7,927 bases of DNA, from the NCBI GenBank assembly GCA_023426265.1, contig JAFABA010000200.1, forward strand, positions 1 to 7,927, given 5' to 3'. The position numbers and the translations under genes were made by a program. The notes under the pieces were generated by a model. That model was given only the letters and a program-made list of their open reading frames with translations. It ran no database searches and had not been told where the DNA came from. Source of the stretch: Bacillota bacterium. GTDB taxonomy: Bacteria > Bacillota > Clostridia > Christensenellales > CAG-138. Below are positions 1-6,461 of the stretch, one piece after another; the first letter of the stretch is position 1, and each line of letters opens with the position of its first letter.

Positions 1-89
1 CATGATATACCCAGTTTCCCCATCTGGCAACCATTGAAGTTTGCGGGGGCTAACCGCGCGCGGAGCACGGTTCGGCCTGCCCTTTCCCT

Positions 90-107
90 AAAAAAGCACG
101 GATCGTG
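90..107 (-). terminator. Weak candidate intrinsic terminator for the minus-strand gene
   Basis: Read on the minus strand just past the stop codon of the 175-residue gene, a short CACG/CGTG stem (four pairs, three-base loop) is followed by C and six U residues (the A-run at 90-95 on the plus strand). The location and U-run fit a terminator, but the stem is too short to be convincing. The rest of 1-115 holds a GC palindrome at 54-63 and no gene I can support. Confidence 0.25.
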
Positions 108-115
108 TGGATTTT

Positions 116-643
116 TCAGCCATATAACATGGTTTCGCCAAGTTGACGTGCGATGCCTTCCACCATTTTTCGTGAGATCCGCAGCGCGTTGTCATGCGCC
201 CGGTCGAACTGTGCAATTCCTTCGGCATACCTGTTCTGGTTCAAGTGGTGGATCAGCTCAACTTCAATACTGAATTGTTCATAAATAATTGCTTGCCAGT
301 CCTCGTGGACCCAGTACGGATTTATTTCCAGCAGTAAGCTGATAAAACTGTCCGCGTTTGCAGTCCAGCTCGGTTCCAATACAGAGATATCCGCCCCCGT
401 TCTTGCAGTGGAAGCCAGATCAGAAAGGATCAGGACATGCTGTGTCAGAACGTTTTCAAGCCGAACCCCGATCTGCGTGCCGTAAATCACCATAAATACC
501 TGCCCAAACTCCGTGCCGTTTCTTAGCGTGCGCGTTGCCACATAGCTCAGGTCCCGCAGCCTCATCATCAAACTGATGATGTAGTGCCGGATCCAGACCA
601 TGCGTTCCACCCAGAGGTTTCGTATCCGCTCCTGCCAATCCAT
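116..643 (-). CDS. Conserved hypothetical protein (175 aa) of an unnamed Bacillota family
   Basis: Function unknown. The ATG start (641-643) is preceded on the minus strand by AGGGGGTG about five bases upstream, so the start is well supported. The protein appears soluble and mostly helical, with no signal peptide. It opens with LWVERMVWIRHYIIS (residues 10-24), followed by RLRDLSYVATRTLRN, YGTQIGVRLENVLTQHVLI, a conserved-looking NADSF and INPYW (residues 107-111), and a helical C-terminus. From memory this pattern (LW-x-H/R-x-x-W-x-R, 'LLRNP-x-x-F', 'ANADEIA', 'INPYW') is shared by short proteins widely found in Bacilli and Clostridia that have no assigned role. It is transcribed divergently from the VOC-domain gene. 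Recognition of the family is recall and not a search result. Confidence 0.8.
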   Translation of the reverse strand: MDWQERIRNLWVERMVWIRHYIISLMMRLRDLSYVATRTLRNGTEFGQVFMVIYGTQIGVRLENVLTQHVLILSDLASTARTGADISVLEPSWTANADSFISLLLEINPYWVHEDWQAIIYEQFSIEVELIHHLNQNRYAEGIAQFDRAHDNALRISRKMVEGIARQLGETMLYG

Positions 644-689
644 ACTACACCCCCTGTAAGATATTTACTATTATCCTATGTGCGTGCGC

Positions 690-713
690 CCGTATCGTTT
701 CCTGAGGATACGG
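690..713. promoter_or_regulatory. Seven-bp inverted repeat in the divergent intergenic region
   Basis: CCGTATC (690-696) is matched by GATACGG (707-713) across a ten-base spacer that itself contains TCC-TGA-GGA. It sits in the 168-bp gap between two divergently transcribed genes, where a shared operator or a 5' UTR hairpin would be expected. There is no clear consensus promoter beside it: TTGACT at 733-738 has no good -10 at 17 bp, and TATAAA at 742-747 has no good -35. The role is inferred from position only. Confidence 0.3.
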
Positions 714-811
714 ATGGGAAATTTATTGAAATTTGACTTTCTATAAACGGAGGCGCGTTTTCACTTGCTTGCATAGTGGTATCCTAATGGTACAGGCAAG
801 GAGGAATGTAT

Positions 812-1705
812 ATGCAAAAAATCATCCCGAATCTTTGGTTTGATACCCAGGCGGAGGAGGCCGCAAACTTTTATTGCGGGCTGTTTGACGATTCCGGCGT
901 TTCCTATATTACGCGGTACGAGGAGACGGGAGCGCAGGTTTCCGGCATGCCGGAAGGTTCCGTGCTGACGGTTGAGTTTACGCTTTCCGGCCAGGAGTTT
1001 ATCGCCTTAAACGGCGGCCCCGTGTTTTCCTTTACGCCTTCCATTTCCTTTTATGTCAGCTGCGAAACGGAGGGCGAGCTACATAAGCTCTATGAGAACC
1101 TGTCCCGGAATGGTTTTGTGCTGATGGAGCTTGGGGAGTACCCGTTTTCAAAAAAGTTTGCCTGGGTACAGGACAGGTACGGCCTGACCTGGCAGCTTAG
1201 TCTGGGTGGACGGGGCCAGAAGATCACGCCGTTCTTGATGTATTCCGGCACGCAGTTGGGCAAAGCGGAGGAAGCCATTTTATTCTATACAGGCTTACTG
1301 AAAGACTCTTCCGTTCTCCACATGGAGCGTTATGGCGCAGGCGAAAGCATGCCGGAGGGTACGGTCAAACATGCGGCGTTCCGCTTAAACGGGCAGGAAT
1401 TCATGGCAATCGACAGCGGGATGGAGCATGCCTTCACGTTCACGGAGGCTGTTTCTTTGATGGTCAACTGCGAGGACCAGCAGGAGGTGGACCGGCTTTG
1501 GAATGCGCTTACAAAAGAGGGTCAGACGCAGCCCTGCGGCTGGCTCAAGGACAAATACGGCGTTTCCTGGCAGATCGTGCCCGCGGCGTTCAACGATATG
1601 GCCAAGGACCCGGACCCCAAAAAGGTACGCAATGTCATGAAGGCCATGTTCCAGATGGAAAAGCTGGATTTGGAGGCGCTGACCCGCGCATATGAGCAGG
1701 ATTGA
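812..1705 (+). CDS. Tandem PhnB-like VOC family protein (297 aa)
   Basis: Two copies of the PhnB / 3-demethylubiquinone-9 3-methyltransferase-like fold (VOC superfamily, beta-alpha-beta-beta-beta) lie in one chain, at residues 1-130 and about 138-258. The copies align visibly: IIPNLWFDTQAEEAANFY with ITPFLMYSGTQLGKAEEAILFY, SGQEFIALNGG with NGQEFMAIDSG, and FAWVQDRYGLTWQLS with CGWLKDKYGVSWQIV. A helical tail of about 38 residues follows. Despite the Pfam name, proteins of this type are not shown to be methyltransferases; their substrate is generally unknown. Start choice: AAGGAGG at 798-804 is seven bases from ATG 812 but one base from ATG 806, so 812 is preferred. No U-tract terminator follows. 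It is a single-gene unit, divergent from the 116-643 gene. Confidence 0.88.
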   Translation: MQKIIPNLWFDTQAEEAANFYCGLFDDSGVSYITRYEETGAQVSGMPEGSVLTVEFTLSGQEFIALNGGPVFSFTPSISFYVSCETEGELHKLYENLSRNGFVLMELGEYPFSKKFAWVQDRYGLTWQLSLGGRGQKITPFLMYSGTQLGKAEEAILFYTGLLKDSSVLHMERYGAGESMPEGTVKHAAFRLNGQEFMAIDSGMEHAFTFTEAVSLMVNCEDQQEVDRLWNALTKEGQTQPCGWLKDKYGVSWQIVPAAFNDMAKDPDPKKVRNVMKAMFQMEKLDLEALTRAYEQD

Positions 1706-1769
1706 ATTGAAAGGCAAGGGGATAGAGCGTGTTGGCTTCGCCTTCCGCGTTTCGTCTTAAGGAAGGGTA

Positions 1770-1812
1770 TGGGGATCGGTTGTGCAGCCAAAGGATGCAC
1801 AACCGATCCCCA
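1770..1812. repeat. Perfect 17-bp inverted repeat / long hairpin without U-tract
   Basis: The arm at 1770-1786 (TGGGGATCGGTTGTGCA) is the exact reverse complement of 1796-1812, with a nine-base loop (1787-1795). Neither strand has a T-run after the stem, so it is not a classical intrinsic terminator. It lies 65 bp after the VOC gene, inside GC-rich sequence (about 70% GC over 1801-1860 by hand count). A second small stem follows, TCGGCG (1847-1852) with CGCCGA (1858-1863). It may be a REP- or MITE-like repeat, a 3'-end processing or stability hairpin, or a protein-binding site. Confidence 0.7.
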
Positions 1813-1924
1813 CACTAAGCGCAGCGGCCCGCAGGCCTGGAGGCTTTCGGCGTCTCCCGCCGAGGACCGTCGCTGGAGGCGCCGAACCATTAACCCATAT
1901 GTTTACACTGGAGGAATATATGTA

Positions 1925-2068
1925 ATGCAAAATCTCATGCCACCCGGTGCATATTTGCGCGTGGTTGACGATAGAATCGTTATATCATATAATGTAGGAA
2001 GTGGAAAATGTTCGAGAAAGTGGTACAATTTATGGAGAAAGTTACAAAAAGTATTTCCAGCGCGATAA
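1925..2068 (+). CDS. Possible small ORF (47 aa), doubtful
   Basis: ATG 1925 follows GGAGG (1910-1914) by ten bases and opens a 47-residue frame with basic, Trp/Arg/Lys-rich character near its end (KCSRKWYNLWRKLQKVF). Against it being real, a near-consensus sigma-A promoter (1965-1993) lies inside it, and the last 61 bases overlap a second small ORF in another frame. It resembles no family I recognise. It could be a leader peptide transcribed from further upstream, or chance. Confidence 0.22.
   Translation: MQNLMPPGAYLRVVDDRIVISYNVGSGKCSRKWYNLWRKLQKVFPAR
1965..1993 (+). promoter_or_regulatory. Near-consensus sigma-A promoter with embedded 5-bp inverted repeat
   Basis: TTGACG (1965-1970) and TATAAT (1988-1993) are separated by exactly 17 bp: five of six and six of six matches to the -35 and -10 consensus. 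Predicted transcription start is about 1999-2001. ACGAT (1968-1972) and ATCGT (1976-1980) form an inverted repeat with a three-base centre that overlaps the -35 box, a possible repressor site. The promoter points into the small ORF at 2008 and the membrane protein gene at 2190. Confidence 0.72.
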
Positions 2069-2166
2069 CATTCAGCCAGTTATCCTCCTTGGAAAAGGCC
2101 TCAAAGAGTACCCCTTCCCCCAAAAAGGCCATTAAATTTGACAAGTTAAAAAAGGTAGTAAAATAA
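2008..2166 (+). CDS. Small lysine-rich protein (52 aa), hypothetical
   Basis: The frame runs from ATG 2008 to TAA 2164-2166 and encodes 52 residues. The N-terminal half can form an amphipathic helix (MFEKVVQFMEKVTKSISSAI), followed by a Ser/Lys-rich linker (KASKSTPSPKK) and a basic end (FDKLKKVVK). AGGAAG (1996-2001) lies six bases upstream and would suit it as a ribosome binding site. However, the promoter at 1965-1993 would start the transcript at about 2000, leaving almost no leader. Translation may therefore be near-leaderless, begin at the in-frame ATG 2032 (44 aa), or depend on a longer upstream transcript. The stop lies 23 bp before the next gene, which suggests co-transcription. No family recognised. 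It could be a small partner, antitoxin or regulator of the membrane protein; that is inference. Confidence 0.5.
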   Translation: MFEKVVQFMEKVTKSISSAITFSQLSSLEKASKSTPSPKKAIKFDKLKKVVK

Positions 2167-2189
2167 ATAAACTCAAAGGACATGTTAGC

Positions 2190-3098
2190 TTGTCAAAGAA
2201 ATTTCGGATCCTGCATCTGATATTTACCTTTTTGCCTACCGTTTGGTTCTCTCTTTGTCTGAACTGGTTGGGTGAGGCCCTGTTTTTGGTTGTCAAAACG
2301 GATGCCCGTGCAAGCCTGACCCCGTTCGGCATCGTATTGACGGTACTTGTGCTGCTGCTTGCCGTCGTATTTCAAATCCTTCACTTCATCAAAAGCAACA
2401 ATGTGGATTACCATGCATTATTGGAAAATTACAACGCGATGAAAAAGGTCGCGGATTCTTTGAGCGCGCTATGCAGCAAAAGAAGCAAGCGGTATGTCCG
2501 CTTCATTGAGGAAAACAAAAAGTCTCCGGGCATTGCAGGTTTCTCCGATATTCATGATCCCATGGAGAGCATCAACAACATATTGGATGAAATATCCGCG
2601 TTCTTTGCGGATTCTTTGAGCATTCGCAGAAACCAGGTCAGTGCCAATCTCGCGTATTGCATCTCGGACAACAAAGTATGGACCTGGGCGGACAGCAACG
2701 GGGCGGAGGACCCTGCCTTAACCGCGCTCGTCAACAACGAGCAGTCCGCCATATACCAGATTTGCAGCGGCAGGCAAAACTTCCTGTTTCATGCCGATAA
2801 AATAGAGGCCAACAAAAAATCGGAGTATGTCTTCAATAAGAAGGACTTAGAGCACAACAACATCGGGAGCATCATCTGCGCGAAGGTCGTCTGCGGCAAA
2901 CACAACAAGGAATACATATTTGCGGTCCTCTCCATCTCCACATACGGAAAGCGGATCATCTATGATTTAAACAATGAAAAGCAGGTCAAGGAGTTCATCA
3001 AGGATCAGATATTGGAGCAGTATTTTGAACGGATCCGCATGGAGCTTGCGCTGGCTTACGCGAAATATCTGGCTTCCAATAACCCCGGCAATTTATGA
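2190..3098 (+). CDS. Two-TM membrane protein with cytoplasmic GAF-like domain (302 aa)
   Basis: Two hydrophobic segments, about residues 7-35 and 46-67, form a short hairpin anchor. A helical, probably coiled region follows (about 73-145). Then comes a region with the strand pattern of a GAF domain (about 146-255): SANLAYCISDNKVWTW near its start and IGSIICAKVVCGKHNKEYIFAVLSIST near its end. A C-terminal helix (about 262-296) finishes the chain. GAF domains usually bind small ligands or mediate dimerisation; no ligand is readable here and no catalytic output domain is fused. The start is TTG 2190 with AAAGGA (2175-2180) nine bases before; the next in-frame Met is residue 84, past both membrane segments, so TTG is preferred. 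It forms a likely two-gene unit with the small ORF upstream and ends in a strong terminator. It may be a membrane sensor or accessory/defence protein; function unproven. Confidence 0.82.
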   Translation: MSKKFRILHLIFTFLPTVWFSLCLNWLGEALFLVVKTDARASLTPFGIVLTVLVLLLAVVFQILHFIKSNNVDYHALLENYNAMKKVADSLSALCSKRSKRYVRFIEENKKSPGIAGFSDIHDPMESINNILDEISAFFADSLSIRRNQVSANLAYCISDNKVWTWADSNGAEDPALTALVNNEQSAIYQICSGRQNFLFHADKIEANKKSEYVFNKKDLEHNNIGSIICAKVVCGKHNKEYIFAVLSISTYGKRIIYDLNNEKQVKEFIKDQILEQYFERIRMELALAYAKYLASNNPGNL

Positions 3099-3120
3099 AA
3101 AAGGGTTCTTGAGACCGAAA

Positions 3121-3133
3121 CGGGCGGAGCCCG
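3121..3133 (+). other. Small GC hairpin 3' of the 2TM-GAF gene
   Basis: CGGGC (3121-3125) pairs with GCCCG (3129-3133) around a GGA loop, followed by TAGCTTTTG. It sits just upstream of the stronger terminator hairpin and may act as a first, weaker stop or stability element. Confidence 0.35.
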
Positions 3134-3150
3134 TAGCTTTTGATAGCCTG

Positions 3151-3175
3151 GGCTCCTGAAACGGGAGCCTTTCTT
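3151..3175 (+). terminator. Intrinsic terminator after the 2TM-GAF gene
   Basis: GGCTCCTG (3151-3158) pairs with CGGGAGCC (3162-3169; one G-U pair) around an AAA loop, followed by TTTCTT. It closes the unit that begins at the 1965-1993 promoter and separates it from the transporter-hydrolase gene 28 bp further on. Confidence 0.8.
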
Positions 3176-3203
3176 ATATCGGACGGATAGGGAGGACAGA
3201 CGT

Positions 3204-6200
3204 GTGAAACAGGGAAAACTGGGCGTTCGGATATGGCTTGCGCTGTTGATGTTCGGGCTGTTCGGCCAACTGGCCTGGATGGTGGAGAACATGTATCTCA
3301 ATGTGTTTGTGTTCAATACCATATCGGGAGACCCGGGCGTCATAGCCAACATGGTCGCCCTAAGCGCGGTCACCGCCACCCTGACCACGCTGCTGATTGG
3401 AGCGCTTACGGATAAATTGGGCAGGCGCAAGGCGTTTATCGTGGCGGGGTATATTCTGTGGGGGCTTTCCACCATGGCGTTTGGCGCAATCACGGTTACA
3501 AATGCGCAAACGCTGTTCCCCGGTGTCGCGGCCGTACGGGTGGCTGCAACCATGGTCATACTGATGGACTGCGTCATGACGTTCTTTGGCTCCAGCGCGA
3601 ACGACGCCGCGTTCAACGCGTGGGTGACGGACGTCACAGGCGTGGAAAACCGGGGCAGGGTGGAGGGCGTTTTATCAAGCCTCCCGCTCGTTGCGATGCT
3701 GATTATATTCGCGGGGCTGGACGTCCTTACCCAACGCGGGGACTGGCCGATGTTTTTCAACATCATCGGCGGCGTTGTAACGCTGGGCGGCCTATGCGGA
3801 TTGTTCCTGTTAAAGGACGCGCCGAAGCTTTCGAAAAGTACGACAGGATTTCTTTCCGATATCGTGTACGGGTTCCGCATCGGGGTGGTGCGCAAACATC
3901 CATCCCTCTATCTGTCGCTTTGCGCGCTGGGGGTCACGGGCGCTGCCACGCAGATATTCATGCCCTACCTGCTTATCTACATCCAAAAATCGCTCAATGT
4001 GCAAAATTACGCGCTGCTGCTGGGCGTGGTGCTGATTGCCGCCTCGATCATCAGCGTAGCATGCGGGCGGCTGATCGATAAAACTGGCAAGTTGAATTTC
4101 GTGTTCGTGGCCGTCGCTCTGGAATTCGTCGGCCTTCTTTTGATGTACGCGGCGGTAGCTCCCGTGTTTGTCGCCGCGGCGGGGATCGTGATGATCGGCG
4201 GAAACATGCTGCTGCTCGCCACGATCAACGCGCTCGTGCGCGATTATACGCCGCAGGACAAGGTCGGTCACTTCCAGGGCATCCGCATGCTGTTTGCTGT
4301 GCTGTTGCCCATGGTTACGGGTCCGTATATCGGGGCGGAGGTCATTCGCGGCAGCGGGCGGACCTATGTGGACCTTGGGGTCGTCAAGCAGGTGCCTACC
4401 GCCGGTATTTTCTTTGCTGCGGCCCTGTTGCTGCTGCTGGTGTTTGTTCCGGTGCTCGTTCTCAGACGCAGGGAAAAGAGGCAGGCAGCCGCCCGCACGC
4501 ATACGCTTTACACTCCGTGGGGCGAAACGCTTACGCCTGAGAGTGTGCTGCAGGAATACCCCCGGCCGCAGATGAAGCGGGAAAGCTATTGTAACCTCAA
4601 CGGGCTGTGGGAGTATGCCATCACAAAAGGGGATGCCGAGCCGGAAGCTTACGACGGCAGCATACTCGTGCCCTTTTCTCCGGAAAGCGCGCTCTCCGGT
4701 GTAGGCAGGCAGCTTTTGCCCGGTGAAACGCTTTGGTATCGCAGGACCGTCACGCCGCCCGAAGGTTTTATGAAGGAACGGCTGCTTCTGCACTTTAGCG
4801 CGGTGGATCAATGCTGCGAAGTGTTCATCGACGGCATTCCCGCGGGCGGGCACGAAGGAGGATATCTCCCGTTCACCCTCGATGTGACGGAGCTTATGGC
4901 GGGGGAAGGTGCGCATACCGTCAAAGTCAAGGTATGGGACGCAAGCAATACAAGCGCCAGGCACGCATATGGCAAGCAAAGCCTCAAGCGGGGCGGCATC
5001 TGGTATACCGCGCAAAGCGGAATCTGGCAGACGGTCTGGATGGAGAGCGTTCCGCGAAATCATATCAAGCGGCTTGTAATCACCCCGTTGTTTGACGAGG
5101 CGGCGGTGGAAGTAGAGGCTATCATGCGGGAAGGGCGGGCCGGGGGTACGGTCACGGTTCTGTCTGAAGAGGGCATTGTTGTAACAACCGAACTGAACGC
5201 TTCCGGCGCTGCGCGCATTCCGCTTGCCGGGTTTCGTGCCTGGAGCCCGGAGGACCCGTTCCTGTATGACCTTACAGTACAGACGCCGGAGGATCGCGTG
5301 GAAAGCTACTTCGGCATGCGCAAATTCGGGGTCGCACCCGATGAAACAGGCACCATGCGCCTGACGCTCAACAACCGGCCGTATTACCAGAACGGCCTGC
5401 TCGATCAGGGCTACTGGAGCGACGGGCTGTACACCGCGCCCAGCGACGAGGCGTTGATCCACGATATCCGTACCATGAAGGAAGCGGGGTTCAACATGCT
5501 GCGCAAGCACATCAAAATCGAGCCGCTGCGCTGGTACTGTCACTGCGACCGCCTGGGCATGATCGTGTGGCAGGACATGGTCAGCGGAGGCGGGCCGTAC
5601 AAACCCATTGTCACGCAGACGCTGCCTTTCCTGGGCGCTCGTCTGAGCGACAGGCGCTATCGTATGTTTGGGAGAACGGATGAAGAAGGCCGCAAACAGT
5701 TTTTACGGGATATGGAGGAGACCGTGCGCCACCTCTATAACGCCGTCAGCCTGTATTTGTGGGCGCCGTTCAACGAGGGCTGGGGGCAGTTTGACGCAAG
5801 CGAGACCGCAAAACAACTCAGGGCGCTGGACCATACCCGCGTCATCGACCATGCGAGCGGTTGGCACGATCAGGGCGGCGGCGACGTCAAAAGCCTGCAT
5901 GTTTACTTTAAGAAAGTCCGCGTTCGCAAGGAGGAAAAGCGCGCGCTCATATTGTCCGAATTTGGCGGCTACAGCTTAGGGCTTCCGGGGCACCGGTTCA
6001 GCGACGGCGTATACGGCTACCGCCTCTACTCCACGGAGGCCGCGTTTATAGAGGGATACCGGAACCTTATTGAACGTGAGATTGCTCCGGCAATAAAGCG
6101 TGGGCTCTCCGCTTCCGTCTATACGCAGGTAAGCGATGTGGAGGAGGAACTCAACGGCATACTAACATACGACCGAAAAATCCTCAAAATTTCCCGGGAA

Positions 6201-6248
6201 ATTTTAAACGAAATCCATAGGAAACTTACACTTCGTCCAAAGGTATAG
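3204..6248 (+). CDS. MFS transporter - glycoside hydrolase family 2 fusion protein (1014 aa)
   Basis: One open frame encodes two full-size proteins. Residues 1-420 are a major facilitator superfamily permease with about 12 membrane segments and the loop 2-3 motif GALTDKLGRRK (66-76). A basic linker (RRREKRQ, 421-427) suggests the C-terminus lies in the cytoplasm. Residues 436-1010 are glycoside hydrolase family 2: jelly-roll sugar-binding domain (about 455-615, including YCNLNGLWEY and WYRR), immunoglobulin-like domain (about 618-705) and TIM barrel (about 715-1005). The retaining catalytic pair is visible: acid/base Glu858 in PFNEGWG and nucleophile Glu919 in LSEFGG. The GH2 part has no signal peptide, so hydrolysis of an imported beta-glycoside at the inner membrane face is inferred. 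Substrate (galactoside, glucuronide, mannoside or other) cannot be read. Start: GTG 3204, seven bases after AGGGAGGA. In these bacteria the two are normally separate proteins of about 430 and 590 residues. No stop codon or internal ribosome binding site lies at the junction. Confidence 0.93.
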   Translation: MKQGKLGVRIWLALLMFGLFGQLAWMVENMYLNVFVFNTISGDPGVIANMVALSAVTATLTTLLIGALTDKLGRRKAFIVAGYILWGLSTMAFGAITVTNAQTLFPGVAAVRVAATMVILMDCVMTFFGSSANDAAFNAWVTDVTGVENRGRVEGVLSSLPLVAMLIIFAGLDVLTQRGDWPMFFNIIGGVVTLGGLCGLFLLKDAPKLSKSTTGFLSDIVYGFRIGVVRKHPSLYLSLCALGVTGAATQIFMPYLLIYIQKSLNVQNYALLLGVVLIAASIISVACGRLIDKTGKLNFVFVAVALEFVGLLLMYAAVAPVFVAAAGIVMIGGNMLLLATINALVRDYTPQDKVGHFQGIRMLFAVLLPMVTGPYIGAEVIRGSGRTYVDLGVVKQVPTAGIFFAAALLLLLVFVPVLVLRRREKRQAAARTHTLYTPWGETLTPESVLQEYPRPQMKRESYCNLNGLWEYAITKGDAEPEAYDGSILVPFSPESALSGVGRQLLPGETLWYRRTVTPPEGFMKERLLLHFSAVDQCCEVFIDGIPAGGHEGGYLPFTLDVTELMAGEGAHTVKVKVWDASNTSARHAYGKQSLKRGGIWYTAQSGIWQTVWMESVPRNHIKRLVITPLFDEAAVEVEAIMREGRAGGTVTVLSEEGIVVTTELNASGAARIPLAGFRAWSPEDPFLYDLTVQTPEDRVESYFGMRKFGVAPDETGTMRLTLNNRPYYQNGLLDQGYWSDGLYTAPSDEALIHDIRTMKEAGFNMLRKHIKIEPLRWYCHCDRLGMIVWQDMVSGGGPYKPIVTQTLPFLGARLSDRRYRMFGRTDEEGRKQFLRDMEETVRHLYNAVSLYLWAPFNEGWGQFDASETAKQLRALDHTRVIDHASGWHDQGGGDVKSLHVYFKKVRVRKEEKRALILSEFGGYSLGLPGHRFSDGVYGYRLYSTEAAFIEGYRNLIEREIAPAIKRGLSASVYTQVSDVEEELNGILTYDRKILKISREILNEIHRKLTLRPKV

Positions 6249-6302
6249 CTTGCGTCAGCATGTGCGAAAATGTTCGAAATTTCCTACATTCTTAAAAAGT
6301 AT

Positions 6303-6323
6303 GTCGATTTATTGTAAATCGAC
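6303..6323. promoter_or_regulatory. Perfect 9-bp palindromic hairpin, operator-like
   Basis: GTCGATTTA (6303-6311) and TAAATCGAC (6315-6323) are exact reverse complements around a TTG centre. No T-run follows on the plus strand, so it is a poor terminator for the upstream gene (stop 55 bases earlier). AT-rich symmetry in a spacer ahead of the lysis cassette fits a repressor operator, or a 3'-end hairpin of the transporter-hydrolase mRNA. Confidence 0.45.
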
Positions 6324-6365
6324 CTCCATCCAAACAAAATCGCAATACATAAGGCTCAATCAAAT

Positions 6366-6394
6366 TTGCCTCCTGCTGCATATTATGTGATAGG
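6366..6394 (+). promoter_or_regulatory. Weak candidate promoter ahead of the lysis cassette
   Basis: TTGCCT (6366-6371) is followed after 17 bp by GATAGG (6389-6394), with an extended -10 TG at 6386-6387. Matches are only four of six and three of six, so this is a suggestion. If used, the transcript would start near 6401 and meet the terminator at 6421-6461 almost at once. Confidence 0.22.
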
Positions 6395-6420
6395 GATATA
6401 TGGGCTGTCAGAGCTTGGCT

Positions 6421-6461
6421 ATGCGGGAAGCTACTTTAAGTGGCGGATTCCGCATTTTTTT
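6421..6461 (+). terminator. Strong intrinsic terminator 45 bp upstream of the endolysin gene
   Basis: The outer stem ATGCGG-(G)-AA (6421-6429) pairs with TTCCGCAT (6448-6455); an inner stem GCTACT (6430-6435) pairs with AGTGGC (6439-6444; one G-U) around a TTA loop. A GGA bulge lies at 6445-6447 and seven T residues follow (6455-6461). It ends transcripts entering from the left, such as the transporter-hydrolase mRNA 170 bases earlier, or it may act as an attenuator in the leader of the lysis genes. Confidence 0.75.

Noticed and set aside
1..34. Possible start of a minus-strand gene (MVARWGNWVYH) running off the left edge
   Set aside because: Only 11 codons are visible and there is no Shine-Dalgarno sequence before the ATG; cannot be supported.
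733..761. TTGACT as a -35 box for the VOC gene
   Set aside because: The position 17 bp downstream reads CGTTTT, which is not a -10 element.
806..811. Upstream ATG for the VOC gene
   Set aside because: It is one base from AAGGAGG, too close; the ATG at 812 has the correct seven-base spacing.
1769..1924. Upstream extension of the 47-codon ORF through the hairpin
   Set aside because: The extension starts inside a perfect inverted repeat with no ribosome site, and its translation is low-complexity Arg/Ser-rich.
3056..3895. Minus-strand open frame (279 codons)
   Set aside because: Ser/Thr/Pro-rich shadow of the transporter region that also runs across the terminator at 3151-3175.
4464..4575. 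Independent start for the GH2 part inside the fusion gene
   Set aside because: The only nearby in-frame candidates (GTG at codon 448, ATG at codon 457) lack a Shine-Dalgarno sequence and lie within conserved GH2 sequence; no stop separates the domains.
3810..5543. Long open frame on the minus strand (577 codons)
   Set aside because: Lies wholly antisense to the MFS-GH2 gene. Its translation is Arg/His/Gln-rich with no recognisable domain, as expected from a GC-rich coding strand read backwards.
6265..6276. CGAAAATGTTCG as a LexA (SOS) box ahead of the lysis genes
   Set aside because: The half-sites are four bases apart, whereas the Bacillota LexA site CGAAC-N4-GTTCG needs six between CGAA and TTCG; spacing is wrong.
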